Part shown: positions 48,138 to 62,090 of the stretch, one piece after another
Layout: the number at the start of each line of letters is the position of its first letter
Position numbering within the stretch: position 1 is the first letter of the stretch
Source of the DNA: Paramecium pentaurelia
Lineage: Eukaryota; Ciliophora; Oligohymenophorea; Peniculida; Parameciidae
Length of the DNA: 64,000 nucleotides
Reading direction: 5' to 3'
Assembly (NCBI GenBank): GCA_905183005.1
Contig: CAJJDO010000016.1
Span: 689,949 to 753,948 of the forward strand
Notes under the pieces: generated by a model
Told to the model about the DNA's origin: nothing
Seen by the model: the letters and a program-made list of their open reading frames with translations, nothing else
Database searches by the model: none
Translations under genes and position numbers: made by a program

Positions 48138-49615
48138 ATGTTTGTATATTTATTATTTACTGCTTGTTATGCTGATTTTATTTTTAACAAAGGATATCAA
48201 TAAGTTTTAGGGTAGATAAATATCGAAACTACATCCTTATTAGAAAAATAGATTCCAGAAAATGAAAGACTTGTTATATCAATATCTAATTATCCTAAAT
48301 AGAGAATCCCATTATTGTTGTTTTGTAGAGCAAACCATAGTTTTCATAATTAACCTGATCTTTATACAATTTAAAAGTAATATCGAATATTTAAACTAGA
48401 TAAAATTGTATTGCTGACTTGAATTCATATGATTTTAAGAGAGTCAACCAATAAATAATAGTAGAATACAATCATAAAAATAATAGCTTTATGAATATTG
48501 TTTTTTAAGAGAAAGGTAATATTCCCTTTATTATGGTTTACTCAGAATAAAAAAGTGACTTTGTCATAACTTTTGCCTTTAAACAAAAGTAATCCTGTTA
48601 TGTGTATATATATAATGTTAATAATTCATTTAGGGAATGCTAGTATGGAAGCATTTGTTTTAAAGGCCAATGTCTTTGTTAAAGAGGATTCTTTGGAGAT
48701 GATTGCAGCATCAATATAATATAATTGCAGGAAAACGATAATTTTGAATAAGATGTTATATATTATATAAACGCCACGAAGTTAGAAGTAATGTATTAAT
48801 AAAAGATAATAGGAAGTATCTATGAATTTTACAGAGAAGTCAAATTTTATAATTGGATGTTTAGCTTTTAATCCTTATGTTTATCGAGGAGAGTTTATTT
48901 TTAATAGCTTTCTAGAACTTTCTTATTAAAAACAGATGGATTGTTTAGAGGAAACTTAAAAAGTAAATAAAGAATTTTCAATAAATTTATAACCTTTCTA
49001 TGTTTTCATAGCTTAATAAGATATCATTTATTTGGAATCTCAATCAAATGAATCAAATAAAAACACAATTCTTTATATAGTCACATCAATTGGAATATCA
49101 TTGTTAGTTGTAATTGTTTATTGTTGGTTTCATTTTAAAAAATCAAATAGAAGAATGAACAATCTAATTACAACGTAAATTCCAACATCTGAATAAATGG
49201 CATCTATTAATACGATAAACAAATATTTACCTATATAAATATATGATGAAGTCATCAAAAAATTTCCTGGACTTGCAGATGACCAGATTTGTTAAATTTG
49301 CTTAGAAACATATAAAAAGGAAGATTAAGTCAGAATAACTTATTGCACTCATTTTTATCATGTAGAATGTATAGATTTATGGATTAATAAAAATGATGTA
49401 AAATTATTATATCATTTAAGAAATGCCCAACTTGTCGATCATCTTTGAATATCTAAACATTAAATAAATTTATCTATAATAATTTAGAAGATGGAAATCA
49501 TACAATAAGCACTTGTTCAAAATAAATAATCTTTGAATAATCACATAAAAATATTAGATTGCATGGATACAATAGAACATCTAGTTCTCCAAATATTCCT
49601 CAGAAAATATCATGA
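48138..49615 (+). CDS. Membrane RING-H2 E3 ligase-like protein with EGF-like domain (copy 2)
   Basis: 465 residues with introns 48408-48439 (32 nt, long for this genome), 48788-48812 and 49398-49420. Same layout as copy 1: signal peptide MFVYLLFTACYA, EGF-like module (CQYGSICFKGQCLCQRGFFG), TM (LYIVTSIGISLLVVIVYCW) and RING-H2 CQICLETY...YCTHFYHVECIDLW...CPTC. The start is 18 bp after the stop of copy 1, an unusually tight spacing even here. Confidence 0.88.
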
Positions 49616-49662
49616 TCATTTTAAATATGATTAATAAGCTTTCAATTTAATTAATTATTTTT

Positions 49663-51102
49663 ATGATTTCAATTATTTTAACTTTGATACAGACAAGTGT
49701 TGCTGATATTCTGTATTAAAATTCCTTCAATTCAACAATTGGAATTTAGAGTATTCCATTAAATTAATATTGTTCAAGCCTCTCTTAAGAAAATAAATTA
49801 AGAGTTATGTTAACTTAATAATCAAATAATCATTCTTTGTTAGCAATTTGTTAGACGAACTTAATTGATTTTGAAAAATTTTAAACTCTTTTTCAGCAAG
49901 ATAATTATCATGATTACAATTGCCTTGTAGACTACAATGCCTACATATTAGAAAACTAAACACAGTAGATTGTTCTTTCTCAATAGAAAATGCCAACTTT
50001 AGTTTCTTAATACCATAATATATTTTCAATAGAAAACAATTCATGTTTTGCCATAATATATTCAAAACTTAATTCGATTTTGATTTTAACAATTGAAAGA
50101 ATCGGAATTGATGATTGTGTTGTGTAATTATATTAACTAATTAAGCAACTGTAAAAATTAGGGAATTTGCATTAAAGGCTTCTGTTAATGTCCCTTAGGT
50201 TATTTAGGATTTGATTGTAATATAGTATCATCAAATATACATCAAAACAGTTATTTTCATGGATTACAAATATTTTATTTAGATCTCATAACATTGTAGA
50301 CTAATGATTATAAATTGATTCTCAATTCAGAATTACAATATACAATAACTTGCTATGCCAATTCATCTCATTTGTTATTTACTTCTAATCAAAACAGTAT
50401 CATATATATCACTGAAGAATCAATAATCTAATGTAAAGAAGCTACTGAAAGACTAAGAGTTTTTACACAACTTAGATATTATTCCTAATTTGTAATAATA
50501 ACAAATACTACCAGTGTAGTAAAATTAGCAGAATTGGAAGAACAATATTATTCAATCATTTTAGTAATCTCTGTTCTAGCATCAATTCTAGGTGTTATTT
50601 TGCTTTTTATGACACTAATATACCTGCTTAAAATATATAAGGCAAAATAAGCTATTAAGAATAAGCAATAATTTGAAAACTTAATGCCTGCTTAATAGTT
50701 TATGTTAGTATCAGATAGGGTACCAGAAATTAAAGTTGAAACTACATGCTCAATATGTTTAGAATCATTTAAATCTAGTAGTCTAGTTAGAATGACATAT
50801 TGTGAACATATTTTTCATTCAAGTTGTTTGGAAAAATGGATGAAGAATAATAAAGTATAACATAAATAAACTTTTAGGTTTGTCCATTATGTAGAGCAGG
50901 TTTGGATACATAAACAATTTAGTCAAAGAAAAAAATTGAACCTTAAAATTTTAAAGGGAAAAACGGACAAGGATCCATTCTTTAATAATTAAGTTTTTTC
51001 CCAAAACATGATGGTACTTTACATTCTATAGATGGAAGTCTATCCTATCATTCTCCAGTTATAAAATCATTACCAATTAATTAACCAAAAAATTTGAATT
51101 GA
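49663..51102 (+). CDS. Membrane RING-H2 E3 ligase-like protein with EGF-like domain (copy 3)
   Basis: 464 residues with introns 50124-50145 and 50855-50877. Signal peptide MISIILTLIQTSVA was chosen as the start because it aligns with copies 1 and 2 (an upstream in-frame ATG at 49627 would add 12 residues). EGF-like CKNQGICIKGFCQCPLGYLG, TM (ILVISVLASILGVILLFMTL) and RING-H2 CSICLESF...YCEHIFHSSCLEKW...CPLC. It follows copy 2 by 47 bp; the three form a tandem array. Confidence 0.88.
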
Positions 51103-51723
51103 AATGAAATTTTATAATTATATCAATAAATCAATCACTTTTAAATTCTTTAATGGTGAATCTCTTAATAGATATTTATATTTTAGAATTATTATTTCTT
51201 CATATTTTTATCAAACTTTATAAAGAATATATAATATATTAATGAATATTAATTCGATTAAATCACTTCTTTAATATAGTTTTATTTTTAATCTGTTAAT
51301 TTAAAATTAAAATTTCCATATAGATTATTCTTGAGTTTTTAGTGTAGAAAAGAATTCTTAATATGTTCATAAACTAGTCAATGATAAAATTTAGATTAAT
51401 TTATTGATGATCTCCTTTTTATTGATTAAAATATTTGTTTTTGAAAACTTTGTATGAATATAGAAAATTTTTGAATATTGATTTGAATAATCATTTTGTT
51501 TGAATTACTATTTCATTAAATCTATCTTAGCTTCAAAGTCCAAAATTTAAAGAAATAGTGTGTTTATTCTGAATTTATCTTAAGTGCATATTCTACATAT
51601 TATAATAATAAAATTTATTTATTAAATAACGTCATATGACAATGTAATAATACATAAATATATTCATTCTATTTCATCATTTATAATAATAAATCCAAAT
51701 CCTAAGATAATTAATATAAAATT
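51103..51723. other. Intergenic spacer, no gene seen
   Basis: 621 bp of AT-rich DNA. No credible frame or repeat was seen. Confidence 0.5.
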
Positions 51724-52854
51724 ATGAACATTTCAATGGCAATTATTGTTTTCCTCATATTAAGTATTGGTTCCTGCTTTTAGAAATCAATATTGATAAC
51801 TAGACATGGAGCTAGATCACCAAAAGTATATACAGAAATTGATAGTACTTATTATTGGACAAGTTAACCAGAAGATTTAACTGAAATTGGATTATAATAA
51901 CATATTAACTTAGGATAGAGTAAAAATGGAATATCAATTACAGATATGAATGGAAATTGCATTTACGAAAATTTAGAAATTTAAGCTTCTACAACATAGA
52001 GAGTTATTATGTCTACTATTGGATTTCTAAAAGGTTTATGTCCAAACAATTATTAAGAGATTATTAAAAGATATTTCAATGAATATTATGCTTAATATTC
52101 TACAAATAGTGAAGCATGGAACTAGATTATGGCTTCAGATTTTCAAAATCCATTAGAATTAGAACTCCATTATTTTGAAAGACCTAATGATTTCCTATTT
52201 CATGGACATAAAAAAACAGTTTGTCCAGCTATTAAAGATCTGAAAAAATAAATTGAAGCCAGTGAATATTTTAAATAAAAAGAAGAAGAATTTAAAAATA
52301 GACATGAATTTGATGAAGTTTTTGATATTATCAAAGCTGCTTATCCTAGTAAATCTTTTAAAAAGAAATCTATAACTTTATCGGATATTGAAGATATATT
52401 TGATGATTATTAAAGTAATCATGTATAAGGATTTCTATTTCCAAATCCATCATAATCAGCTATTAATTATATGCAAGAAGTAGTGAAATTTATTAGATAT
52501 TATGAAGATAATTGTGATTCTTTAGAACATTATGCTTAATTAACAGAACCATTTAAATGGATTATCTCTTAATTATATTCTACTACTCCTCTTAGTTGGT
52601 ATTCAGGACATGATACAAATTAAGTAGCTATATTATCAGCCATTTCAGACTTTCAACCAATAGTACCATTTGCATCATAATTGGAAATAATAGTGAAAAA
52701 TGAAATAGTTATGGTCTATTTTAATAGACAACAGATTTAAACAAAATTCTGTACTGATGGCTACTTTTGTACTAGAGAATAAACAGTAAATTACTTAATG
52801 TAATTCATTCATCCAAATCTTAAATCACTTTGTGGTTTAGAATTAATTGATTGA
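51724..52854 (+). CDS. Histidine acid phosphatase family protein
   Basis: Intronless, 376 residues. Signal peptide MNISMAIIVFLILSIGSC, then the active-site motif LITRHGARSPK (phosphohistidine acceptor) and the distal GHDTNQVA motif supplying the proton donor. The rest fits the two-domain fold of lysosomal or secreted acid phosphatases. Four or more cysteines could form disulfides. Expected to hydrolyse phosphomonoesters in an acidic compartment or outside the cell. Confidence 0.93.
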
Positions 52855-53149
52855 ATTTGATTTATATATATATTTATAACTCTACATATATTAGAATTAA
52901 TTTATTTTTAAAAATATCAAGCAGTTTTAATTAAGATAATTAAAATATTAGATATTTTTAACATAATACCTTTTATGTCTGATTTTTATAATTTATAATT
53001 ATAATTCATATAAAATGTTGTTAATTAGAAATAATTTAATATATATTAGAACAGTATTTATTATTAAATTGAATCAATTGATTCAAAAATGTATACTTCT
53101 TTTCTAATTAAGAATTAATTTATCCTTAGCTTTCATTAAATTTACTAAA

Positions 53150-56100
53150 TCATTAGCCGTTTATTACATCGAAAATCTTATAAATTTAAATAATTTACTT
53201 ATGACTATTAAGCATAACTACTTAAGATTTCCTACTTTGCATGATATTTTTATTTGGAATTGTGATTGTTTTCTTTTTAATTATTTATCTAGGAGTTCTT
53301 CCATCATTTTCCAATATTATTAAATCGATTTATTAAACAAATTGAGAATTATTATCTATTTTTATATCCTTTAAAGATTTCCAAGAATTTAAAGGTTCTA
53401 AATTGTTTAAAATTGACTATATTTTTCTTAAATTTAATGATTTTTATATTGCGTAGATAAGTACACTCACATAGAAAAACAAACTTTCAACCCCATTTGT
53501 AAATTTAATACTATTTACAAAAAAATTAAAGTAGGCATTTTTTAATGAACTAATTAATCCAAGTTTGAATAGTATATTACCAAGCAAATATGAAGGACCT
53601 CTCGAAAAGATTACTGAAAATAATCTAAAATAAGATTTTTAAATATACTTTACAAATGCTTATTAATATAAATTGGATTAATCACTATCAAAAAACCAAA
53701 CTATAAGTAAATGCAATAATGTATCATTCATTAAACTAAATACATTTTTTGGAGTATCTTATTATTCACCAAATAACATTAAACCTTATTAAAGAGTAGT
53801 AATTAATAATTATCGTTTAAATTTCGAAGATGAATCATCATGCAATTTTACAATTACTTTACAAATATAATCTCCAATTTCATAAAAACAATCTTTCAAA
53901 GATCTTTTAAATGAATGAAGTTCAGAATGTTAAAGACAATTTAAATAAATTTAATTTATTATTAATCCACATTCACATGAAATCTCTGATATAGATTTAT
54001 CATTATTATTAATGTCATATAAATAGACTCTAAATATTTATGTTAATATTTCATTATTGAAAAATTATGGTAAAATAAAATCTTATTCTATTTTAATTCG
54101 CTATTGTTATTTTTTATCTGTTTAAGTCAAATTAGTCATATTTTGAAAAACATTTTGAATAAGAATTTTCAAGATAGATATACAGGATGGTAATAAAGAT
54201 ATATCAGATGCATATTTAATTGCTTTTCTTTCAAAACTACTAGATTAGATTGATATTTTAGGACTTGGATACAATCCTTTTAATCTTCCACTTGAAAAGC
54301 CTTCATAAAATGAAGAAATATCAACACTTTATTCAGTTTTAACAGGAAATAATCTTGGGCTTTTTCTTGAAATTTGACCAATACTAATATTGCTAGTAAC
54401 CTTTGAAGGTTAAATCCATTTTTAAAGTTCTTGATTTCCAATAGTTAATCTTGGTAATTAATTAATTGTTTAAGCAATTTAAAGATTTGTTAAATTCTTT
54501 TATTACAAAGTTTATTTAATATTTCTTCTACTATTGGGTCTAATTAGTAATGTATCATTTTTTATTATTTATTTAATAAAATGTTTTTCTTTAATAGAAA
54601 TTTAAACAATCGATTGATATTTTTATCTTTCATTTATGAATAATCTAAGATTATCAATATCCTTTCCTTCAACTTCACTTGCAAATAAATATTCACGTAT
54701 ATTTTAATTTAAATGCCAATTTAATTAATTCATTCCATATTATTATATATAATTCTTACCTGGTTACATTTATCCTAAGAAATCAGTAAGTTTCTTCTTT
54801 TCATTAAGATCAATTTCAGTATTATTATTAAAACGATCAAAATTTACTTAAGATTTTAATAACCCTGTAATGTTTACTGTCTTATCACTTTAATTGTTTT
54901 TATTAGCTTTGAAAGTATCTACTTTCATTTTCAAAGACAAAAATAAAAAATATTATATCCAATTAGTGCATTCTAAATATTACCAAAATTATTCAAATAC
55001 ATAATTTCCCATTTCATATTCATCCATTATTATTTCTAAGCAATATGTTTAAACATTTTACTTTACACAAGTATTTCAATATTTTCATTATACATCAAAG
55101 ATACAAACTAAAACATAAGATTTAATTCAATAATTAATAATATAGATTATCTGCGATTTACTTATAATAGAGAATCCAATAATAGAGTAATTTAATTAAG
55201 ATCTACATTCTTATCTTTGTCATTTAGAGCATCATAAATGCCATGAACTAAATTAATATTTAAAATTATACATAATTTTATAATGAATTATGGTACTAAT
55301 TTACTAATTACAGTATAATTATTTTCGTGAATCAGTAATTTTAGAGTTTTCAAAGAACGAATAAGACATAATTAATCTATATCTTAAGTTTGATCAGGTT
55401 TCCTTGATTTATAATTATGCTTAACTTTTACATGACTATAGTGATGGGACTGTAGATATAAAAGTATAAATACCCATTCATGTATAGTAGATAAATGATT
55501 TGGATCGAAAATGTATTTAAAAATTAATTCTAAATATTCAGGACTCCTAAAGTAGTCTAATTATTCATTGACAATAGGAATATTATCTTAACATATCCAT
55601 TTTTATATTTCTTCATTTGGATCAATTTCTATAGAAGATTCAGTTGCTTCACTATTGTCAATAAGTTAATCTAAATCGACTTGAATTGAACTGGAAGATC
55701 TTATTATTTAATTTTAATAGAAATCTTTTTAATAATTAATATACTATACATTGTTCAAATTGATCTTCAATTCTATTGACCCAAGTACAAGCACCAAAGA
55801 TTTCATTTTTACAATCTTAAAAGATATCAACCAACAATTTTATAATTTATTGATCTCTAGTATTAAATAGAAAAGACATAAAAATTCCACATCTACTCTC
55901 TAAAGACTATTTTAATTTAGAGACTAATAGAAACATTGGTTTTAAATAGGTAACTCCAAATTGTTTTGATATTACCAAACTTTCAATTACATTTTTTGCG
56001 AATGCCTATCCAATTTATAATCCTAATATAATATTTTAGTACTTTGATTGACTTTTTCTTCTTCTCCCAGCTGATCTACAACTTAACATAGTCTTTTATT

Positions 56101-56409
56101 CTTACAATAGGGCAAGTTCATTCAAACCCTTATGTAAACAATTTAAGAACTCTAGATTTTAAAATCTTTCCATCATAATATTCAGCAATAGTTTTACAGG
56201 TTCTTCTTAAAAGGGATAACAACAAAACACTTAATAGTAATATTAATAATACATTATCTTATTAAATTAGAGTTTGAAAAAGTTTCATAAAATGGCAGTT
56301 ATTGTGCTAATTATTGACATCCTCTAGTAATATTTGTCATTCTTTTATATTCATCTTCTTCATTTAGCTAATTATTAAGTTAGATTATTACAGCATATTC
56401 AAGTATCAT
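53150..56409 (-). CDS. Large helical protein, tandem paralog A, unknown function
   Basis: About 1050 residues after removing multiple introns, not all of which I mapped. Start MILEYA is followed by a 24-nt intron and NEEDEYKRM, aligning with MILEQA and DENEYTRL in the neighbour. Readable parts include FCCYPFQEEPVKLLL, IDPNEEIQKWIC and FEQFWQYLECTNWIQYF. A shared block near LTDFLGQMQPGKNY...YGMNQLNWHL is common to both genes. Composition is helical and Leu/Ile-rich, like ARM/HEAT proteins. The frame is intact over the parts I followed. A splice near the end could move the stop to about 53133. Confidence 0.65.
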
Positions 56410-56439
56410 ATAAATTAATATATAAATATATAATATCAA

Positions 56440-59400
56440 TCATCTAGCCTTTACTTAATGATCTTTTTTTTGTTGTTCAACTTTCTCCTTGACACAACTT
56501 AGAAATTTCTAGCCTTTCTTTTTATCAATAAGATCGGTAGGCACATTTAATCTATTAGATATAACTATTTGAATTATTACTTCTATTTAATAGAATCTAA
56601 AATCATTTTCTATGGAACTATGATCTATTCTCCATCCATAGATTTCATACTATGAAATTAATTTACAGCTACTCTTGTAGGTATAAAAATTGAAGAACAT
56701 TTCATTCTCTAATTCAATATTAAAACTGCCTTACTGTTTGGATTTGGAAGTATTTGTAGTAAGGATTACCATGATTACAATTAATTTAAACTTACTTAAA
56801 CAACAGATAGATTTCTATTATTAATTGATTCATTAATTATATGGATAATGAATGTTAAATGTAAATAAAATGATTCTACACCTGTTGTGCATATCATACC
56901 ATTTTTACTATATTTTGAATAAAAATTATATAGAGAAGTGATGAATCCTAATTTAAAAATTAAATGCATAATTATATGTTATGGAGCTCTTGTCATTATG
57001 AGGATAAATAAATTGATAAATTACTCCTATTGGATATTCAATTAAATGTAATCGAAATACCAAATTACTAAAATATGTAATACAGTCTCATTCAAATACA
57101 AATAAGGATTCTTCTATTAAATTTAGGATTTACTCTATTCAAACATTTAAAATCCATATAATATTGTATCAGTAATAATAAATTATTTGAAATTTAATTA
57201 TTAATGACCCATCTTATTTTATTATTTATTTAGTTTTACAATTGTCTTACATAAAAAATCAATAACATTTGTAAAACATGTTTTTAAACTTTCTACAATT
57301 AAATTAGATTATTTTAGTCTAGGATAATTGGAATATATTTAATTAATAATCATCCCACATTCATCAGCACTAGATAATAATCCATTATTTGAACAATGTA
57401 AAGATGATAAATAAATTTGAAATAATCTTTCCAAATTATTTTTTGTAATTATTGAACAAAATACTAAATCTGTATTTAATTTATATAATTATTTGCATAA
57501 TCCTAAAGTGTTAATTTTCCTCCAGCAATAATGAAATGCTGTTTAAATCAATCCCTTTATTAATTAAGAACAAGAAGAAGCTGTGGATTCATTTTTATGT
57601 ATTTATTACAAATCCTTCTCAAATTTAGTCTCTTGTTGCATCTTATAACTAGGATAAATAGTTTTCAAACGACTACTCGAAAATCCGTCATTAGAACTAA
57701 AATCAGACTTATCAGAACCAAAAGTTCTTAATCGAATTGAAGTGTTCATAAGCAATTATTGTTTCTGTTGAGTTCCCTGTCTAAGATAATTTTTTTATTA
57801 ATTAACATTAATCCATTTATTCTATTTTGTAGCTGAATTTAATCGAGGTAAGGCTTTACTATTTTTATTAAGTGTAGATTTAGCATCAAATTTATCTATA
57901 TCAATAGCACTTAACTTTTAACCACATAATCCTTTATTTTATGGACTTACTGAATTGTGTTATGTTAAAACTATTGTTCTTTATCTTTTAAATTTTTATT
58001 CATCAAAATTATGTTAAAATTTAGAATGATTTTAATTTCTTTATTTTACAAATTCATTTAGATTATCTAAATCTTTAAACTTAAATTCTTGACTTGAAAT
58101 ATATTCTGGTATATCATCATACAAATGCCAGTTATTTTTAGTCATTCCATAAAAATCATTTGGAGTTTTACCTGGAGTAATTTAACCTAAAAGTTCAGTT
58201 AAGTATTTTTTCTCACTTAAATTTGATTCTTAAATTATAGGTAATTTATCAAAGTTAGTTTAAGCCTTCAATAGGGGAATAACATGATACTAAAATTAAT
58301 CTAATTTATTACTGCTTATTCAGATTTATAAGATCTCTCCTACTTAGATCTGTCTACTGTTTAGTTAGTCATTATTAATGTTAGATAATCAAATAATTAA
58401 GAAGATTAGATATATAACCAAAATAATTCTTAAACATGCATACCTAATTAATATTCATCATCAATTAAATTCATCATCTCTAGTATATTAATAAAGATTA
58501 CTTTCACAAATATTTAATAAATAAGGATTATAAATGTATTAAGAAAAAGCAAATAGCAAATTTAAATCTACAACATAATAGAGACAAGATTTAGGACTTT
58601 GCAAAAATAAGTAATCAATCAAAAAACCTATATGTTACAGATTAACTATTTTCTCATAATCTGCAAGAGATTCATAAATCATATAAACTAAATTGAATTA
58701 TAATTTACATATTTTCATCAACAATTGAGGTACTTATTTAGTGATGATAGCAAAATTTTTATCATTAGTGATAATCTTTAACACTTTTTTTGATCTAAGA
58801 TTGTATACAGGATCTAACTTCTAGGAATCTGATTTCCATATTCTATAATCATTAATGTCATCTTTTTCATTTATTAGAGTTTTAAACTATTTTATAAATT
58901 CTTACTAATACCCATAAAGGTATTGGTTATGAATTAAGAGGATCAAAGATTAACTTCATAATGAATTCAAAATAAACATCATTTCTGAAGTACTCTATTT
59001 ATTATTTGATGTAACCTTGTTCATCTGAACATATCCATTCTTCTATCACTTCATACATATCAATTTCAGACTGTTCCGTCTCTGAATCAGTATCATATTA
59101 TGGAACTTCGATTCTTGTTACTGTTGAAGGATGCTAGATTGTATAAAAGTCTAAATTCTTTTCATATCTAAATTACACTATTCAATTTAATCTTCAATGG
59201 AGATTGACCATAAAGAATTTCTGAATATGTTCTATTTGATATTTTAAAAGATATCAATTATTTCTGTAATGAAGCCTTCCTCTTTTGTGTTTCTCAGAAA
59301 TTTCAAAAATATATTTGCTTGTTCTTCTAAATTAATATCCAATTCAGATCCTAATTGAAACAATTAAAATAGATATTGAGAAGCAAATTATTTTACCTTT

Positions 59401-59853
59401 ATGAGACTCTCTATCAATTATTTTGAATATTGAACTGTTGATGTTCCTGCTCCTCTAAAAATATAAAATTAGAAATACCTCAAAATCGATTTTCTTGATG
59501 ATTATTTTATACTTCTAGCATTACTAAGAAGCACTTTTTGTTCTGGGAATTGAGAAATTTCATTTATTGCTTTGTAAAATGAATTGAAAAAGTCTAAATC
59601 TCTAAATCGATCAAAAAGAGCTGAAACTAGAAGTTCAACATTATTCTTTGAAAAAGGATAACAGCAAATTACTTAAAATAACTTTAAAATATTACACTAT
59701 TTTATAGTTTATGGATCATTAAAAGATGTCATAAATGGCATTTAGGATGATATATACTTACACCCAATTCTTATTTTTTCTAACCTTGTATATTCATTCT
59801 CATCACATAACTTATATCGTTAATATATATTATACAGCTTATTCTAAAATCAT
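56440..59853 (-). CDS. Large helical protein, tandem paralog B, unknown function
   Basis: About 1100 residues after introns. The first intron (25 nt, after MILEQA) is at the same place as in paralog A. The N-terminal part reads YTRLEKIRIGCKYISSQMPF and ICCYPFSKNNVELLVSALF. The middle has EKKYLTELLGQITPGKTPND and FYGMTKNNWHLYDDIPEYIS, matching paralog A, and a Gln/Asn/Ser-rich linker. It ends KEKVEQQKKDHQVKAR. Only 30 bp separate its stop from the start of A. No named family was recognised. Confidence 0.65.
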
Positions 59854-60000
59854 TATATAATAAATATTAATATAATTTAAAATAGAGATCATTTACGTTT
59901 CTATTGAATAATCTTATATGTTAAATCGATTAGCAACTAAATTGATTATTTTTAACATATAAACTAAGTTACTAATTATATATATATTTTTAATTTTCAT

Positions 60001-61454
60001 ATGGGAAATTGTAATAACAGCAAAGATGTAAATTTTGATGATGTTTCATGTAACCATAAACAAATTATATATAGTGCCTTCCAAAAATGATTTTCATATG
60101 CTTTTTGTTATTGGTAGAGGAGGATTTGGAAGAGTTTGGAAGACTGAGAATAAAAAGACTAAATAATTATATGCAATTAAAGAGATGAGCAAATGCAAGT
60201 ATTTAATATCTTATCATTTAGAATTGTAAATAAAAAGAGTGTAAGTTCTGTCATGAATGAAAAATATCTGCTGAGTAATTTAAGACATCCGTAATAAATA
60301 TGATCTAAATAGATTTTTAGTTAATATGCATGCATCATTTTAGGATAGAGAAAATTTGTATTTGGTAATGGATTTGATGTAAGGAGGGGATCTAAGATAT
60401 CACTTATGTAAACAAAAAAGATTTACTGAAAAACAAACAAGTAAATATTTTGAGTCTATTTTAAGAGTTCTTTATAGTTTGTCTATTAATGGCTTTGGAT
60501 TATTTACATACTAATACAATCTTACATAGAGATGTCAAACCAGAGAATTTAGTCTTCGATAGAAATGGTTATTATTCAAAATCTAAATTAGGTTATTTAA
60601 GATTAACTGATTTAGGCATAGCCAGAATCTGGAAACCTGATAATGAAAATGATACTAGTGGAACTCCAGGCTATATGGCACCAGAAGTAATGTGTAGATA
60701 AGCCCATGGAGTGGCCTCAGATTACTTTGCAGTAGGAGTCATTGCTTATGAATGCATGTTTGGAAAAGTATAAATTTTAGTTCTATGTAGAGACCTTACG
60801 TAGGCAAGACCAGAAGGGAAATTAGAGATTAAATTCTAGCTAAATAAGTCTTAGTTAAATTAAATTAAATTCCAGATGGATGGTCAGAGGAATCAGCTGA
60901 TTTTATTAACAGATCATTACAAAGAAAGCCAAGTAATCGATTAGGAGCTAATGGTCCAGAAGAGGTTTAAAATCATCCTTGGTTCAAAGATATTGATTGG
61001 ACTTCTTTCTTTAATTAAACAGTTGTTTCTCCCTATTAAATTAATGTAATATTGGTTAACATATTTATAGTATAATCATGATAATTTTGATGCTAAATTT
61101 GCTAATATGAGAGAAGAAGAAGACAATCAAACTATTCAATAAAATGGTTTAATGTTAAGAAGACAATCTGTTTAAGATCTTTTCAATGGATATACATTTG
61201 ATCAAACTATTACTTAAGTTCCTTTTTAAAATACTTCTGTTACTAAACCAACTATACCTCATTTAAATACATAATAATTAACATCGGCTAGAAGGACAAA
61301 CCTTGAAGATACAAATCCATAATTATCGTAGATGTCATCAAAAAAATATCATTTGGTCTCCTCTACTCCGAGATTGTAAACGAAATCAATGTCTTCTAGT
61401 TAAAAACCATAAACAGATAGAAGTCATTTTTCAAATAAATTCTAATTCAATTGA
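60001..61454 (+). CDS. AGC-like Ser/Thr protein kinase, N-myristoylation candidate
   Basis: 428 residues with seven introns (60050-60074, 60199-60221, 60291-60312, 60441-60465, 60568-60591, 60768-60790, 61046-61070). N-terminus MGNCNN fits N-myristoylation and palmitoylation. The kinase domain is complete: IGRGGFGRVWK, YAIKEMSK, ILHRDVKPENL, TDLGIAR (DLG for DFG), SGTPGYMAPEV, RLGANGPEEVQNHPWF. The layout is closest to AGC kinases such as STK32/YANK. The C-tail is Ser/Thr/Gln-rich. It is divergent from paralog B across a 147-bp shared promoter region. Confidence 0.9.
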
Positions 61455-62090
61455 ACTATTTATTGTATATTTATCATCATTATTCAAATGAATAAATTAG
61501 TTAAATCTTAAATATTTATATAAACTATTTTCATATTTGTTTTCAACTCAAAATTGTATTCTAAGACAACATTTGAAAAACAGTTAAATTTAACTGTTTA
61601 AATTAAAAAGGAATTTATAAAAATTATTAATATTAAACAATCTATAATCCAAACCCTTTAATTAGATTCATAAAGTATATTTATTTAGCTTGAGGTTTCA
61701 ACAGTGTTTTATATTATTATTAACATTAAGCTATTATCAAAGAATTAAAATTAATTAAACTAGAAAACTAAATTTCTTTTTTTTTCAAAAATCAAAAGGC
61801 TATATATTATTATATATATAAATATCAACCCTAAAGGAATTTCTGAATATGAATTGCAGAAAATTATTCATAATGATTATATTTATTTCAAACATACTTA
61901 AGTATTAATTTAATAATAAATCATATTAGGATAAACTTTCTAAATATGCTGTTTAAAATGAATTTTAAAAACTTTCCAAATCATTTTAGTTGCTTCACAA
62001 TATTTATTTTATTATTTACTATTCTTGAAATTTAAAGAATTCCTAACAAACTTATTTTTTATGAATGAAAAACTTTGATTTATATTTTTA
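61455..62090. other. Intergenic spacer, no gene seen
   Basis: 636 bp, very AT-rich with a short TATATA-rich run near 61801. No gene or repeat recognised. Confidence 0.5.

Noticed and set aside
60568..60591. Eight-residue insertion in the AGC-like kinase
   Set aside because: It is better explained as a 24-nt intron, since removal restores the kinase consensus.
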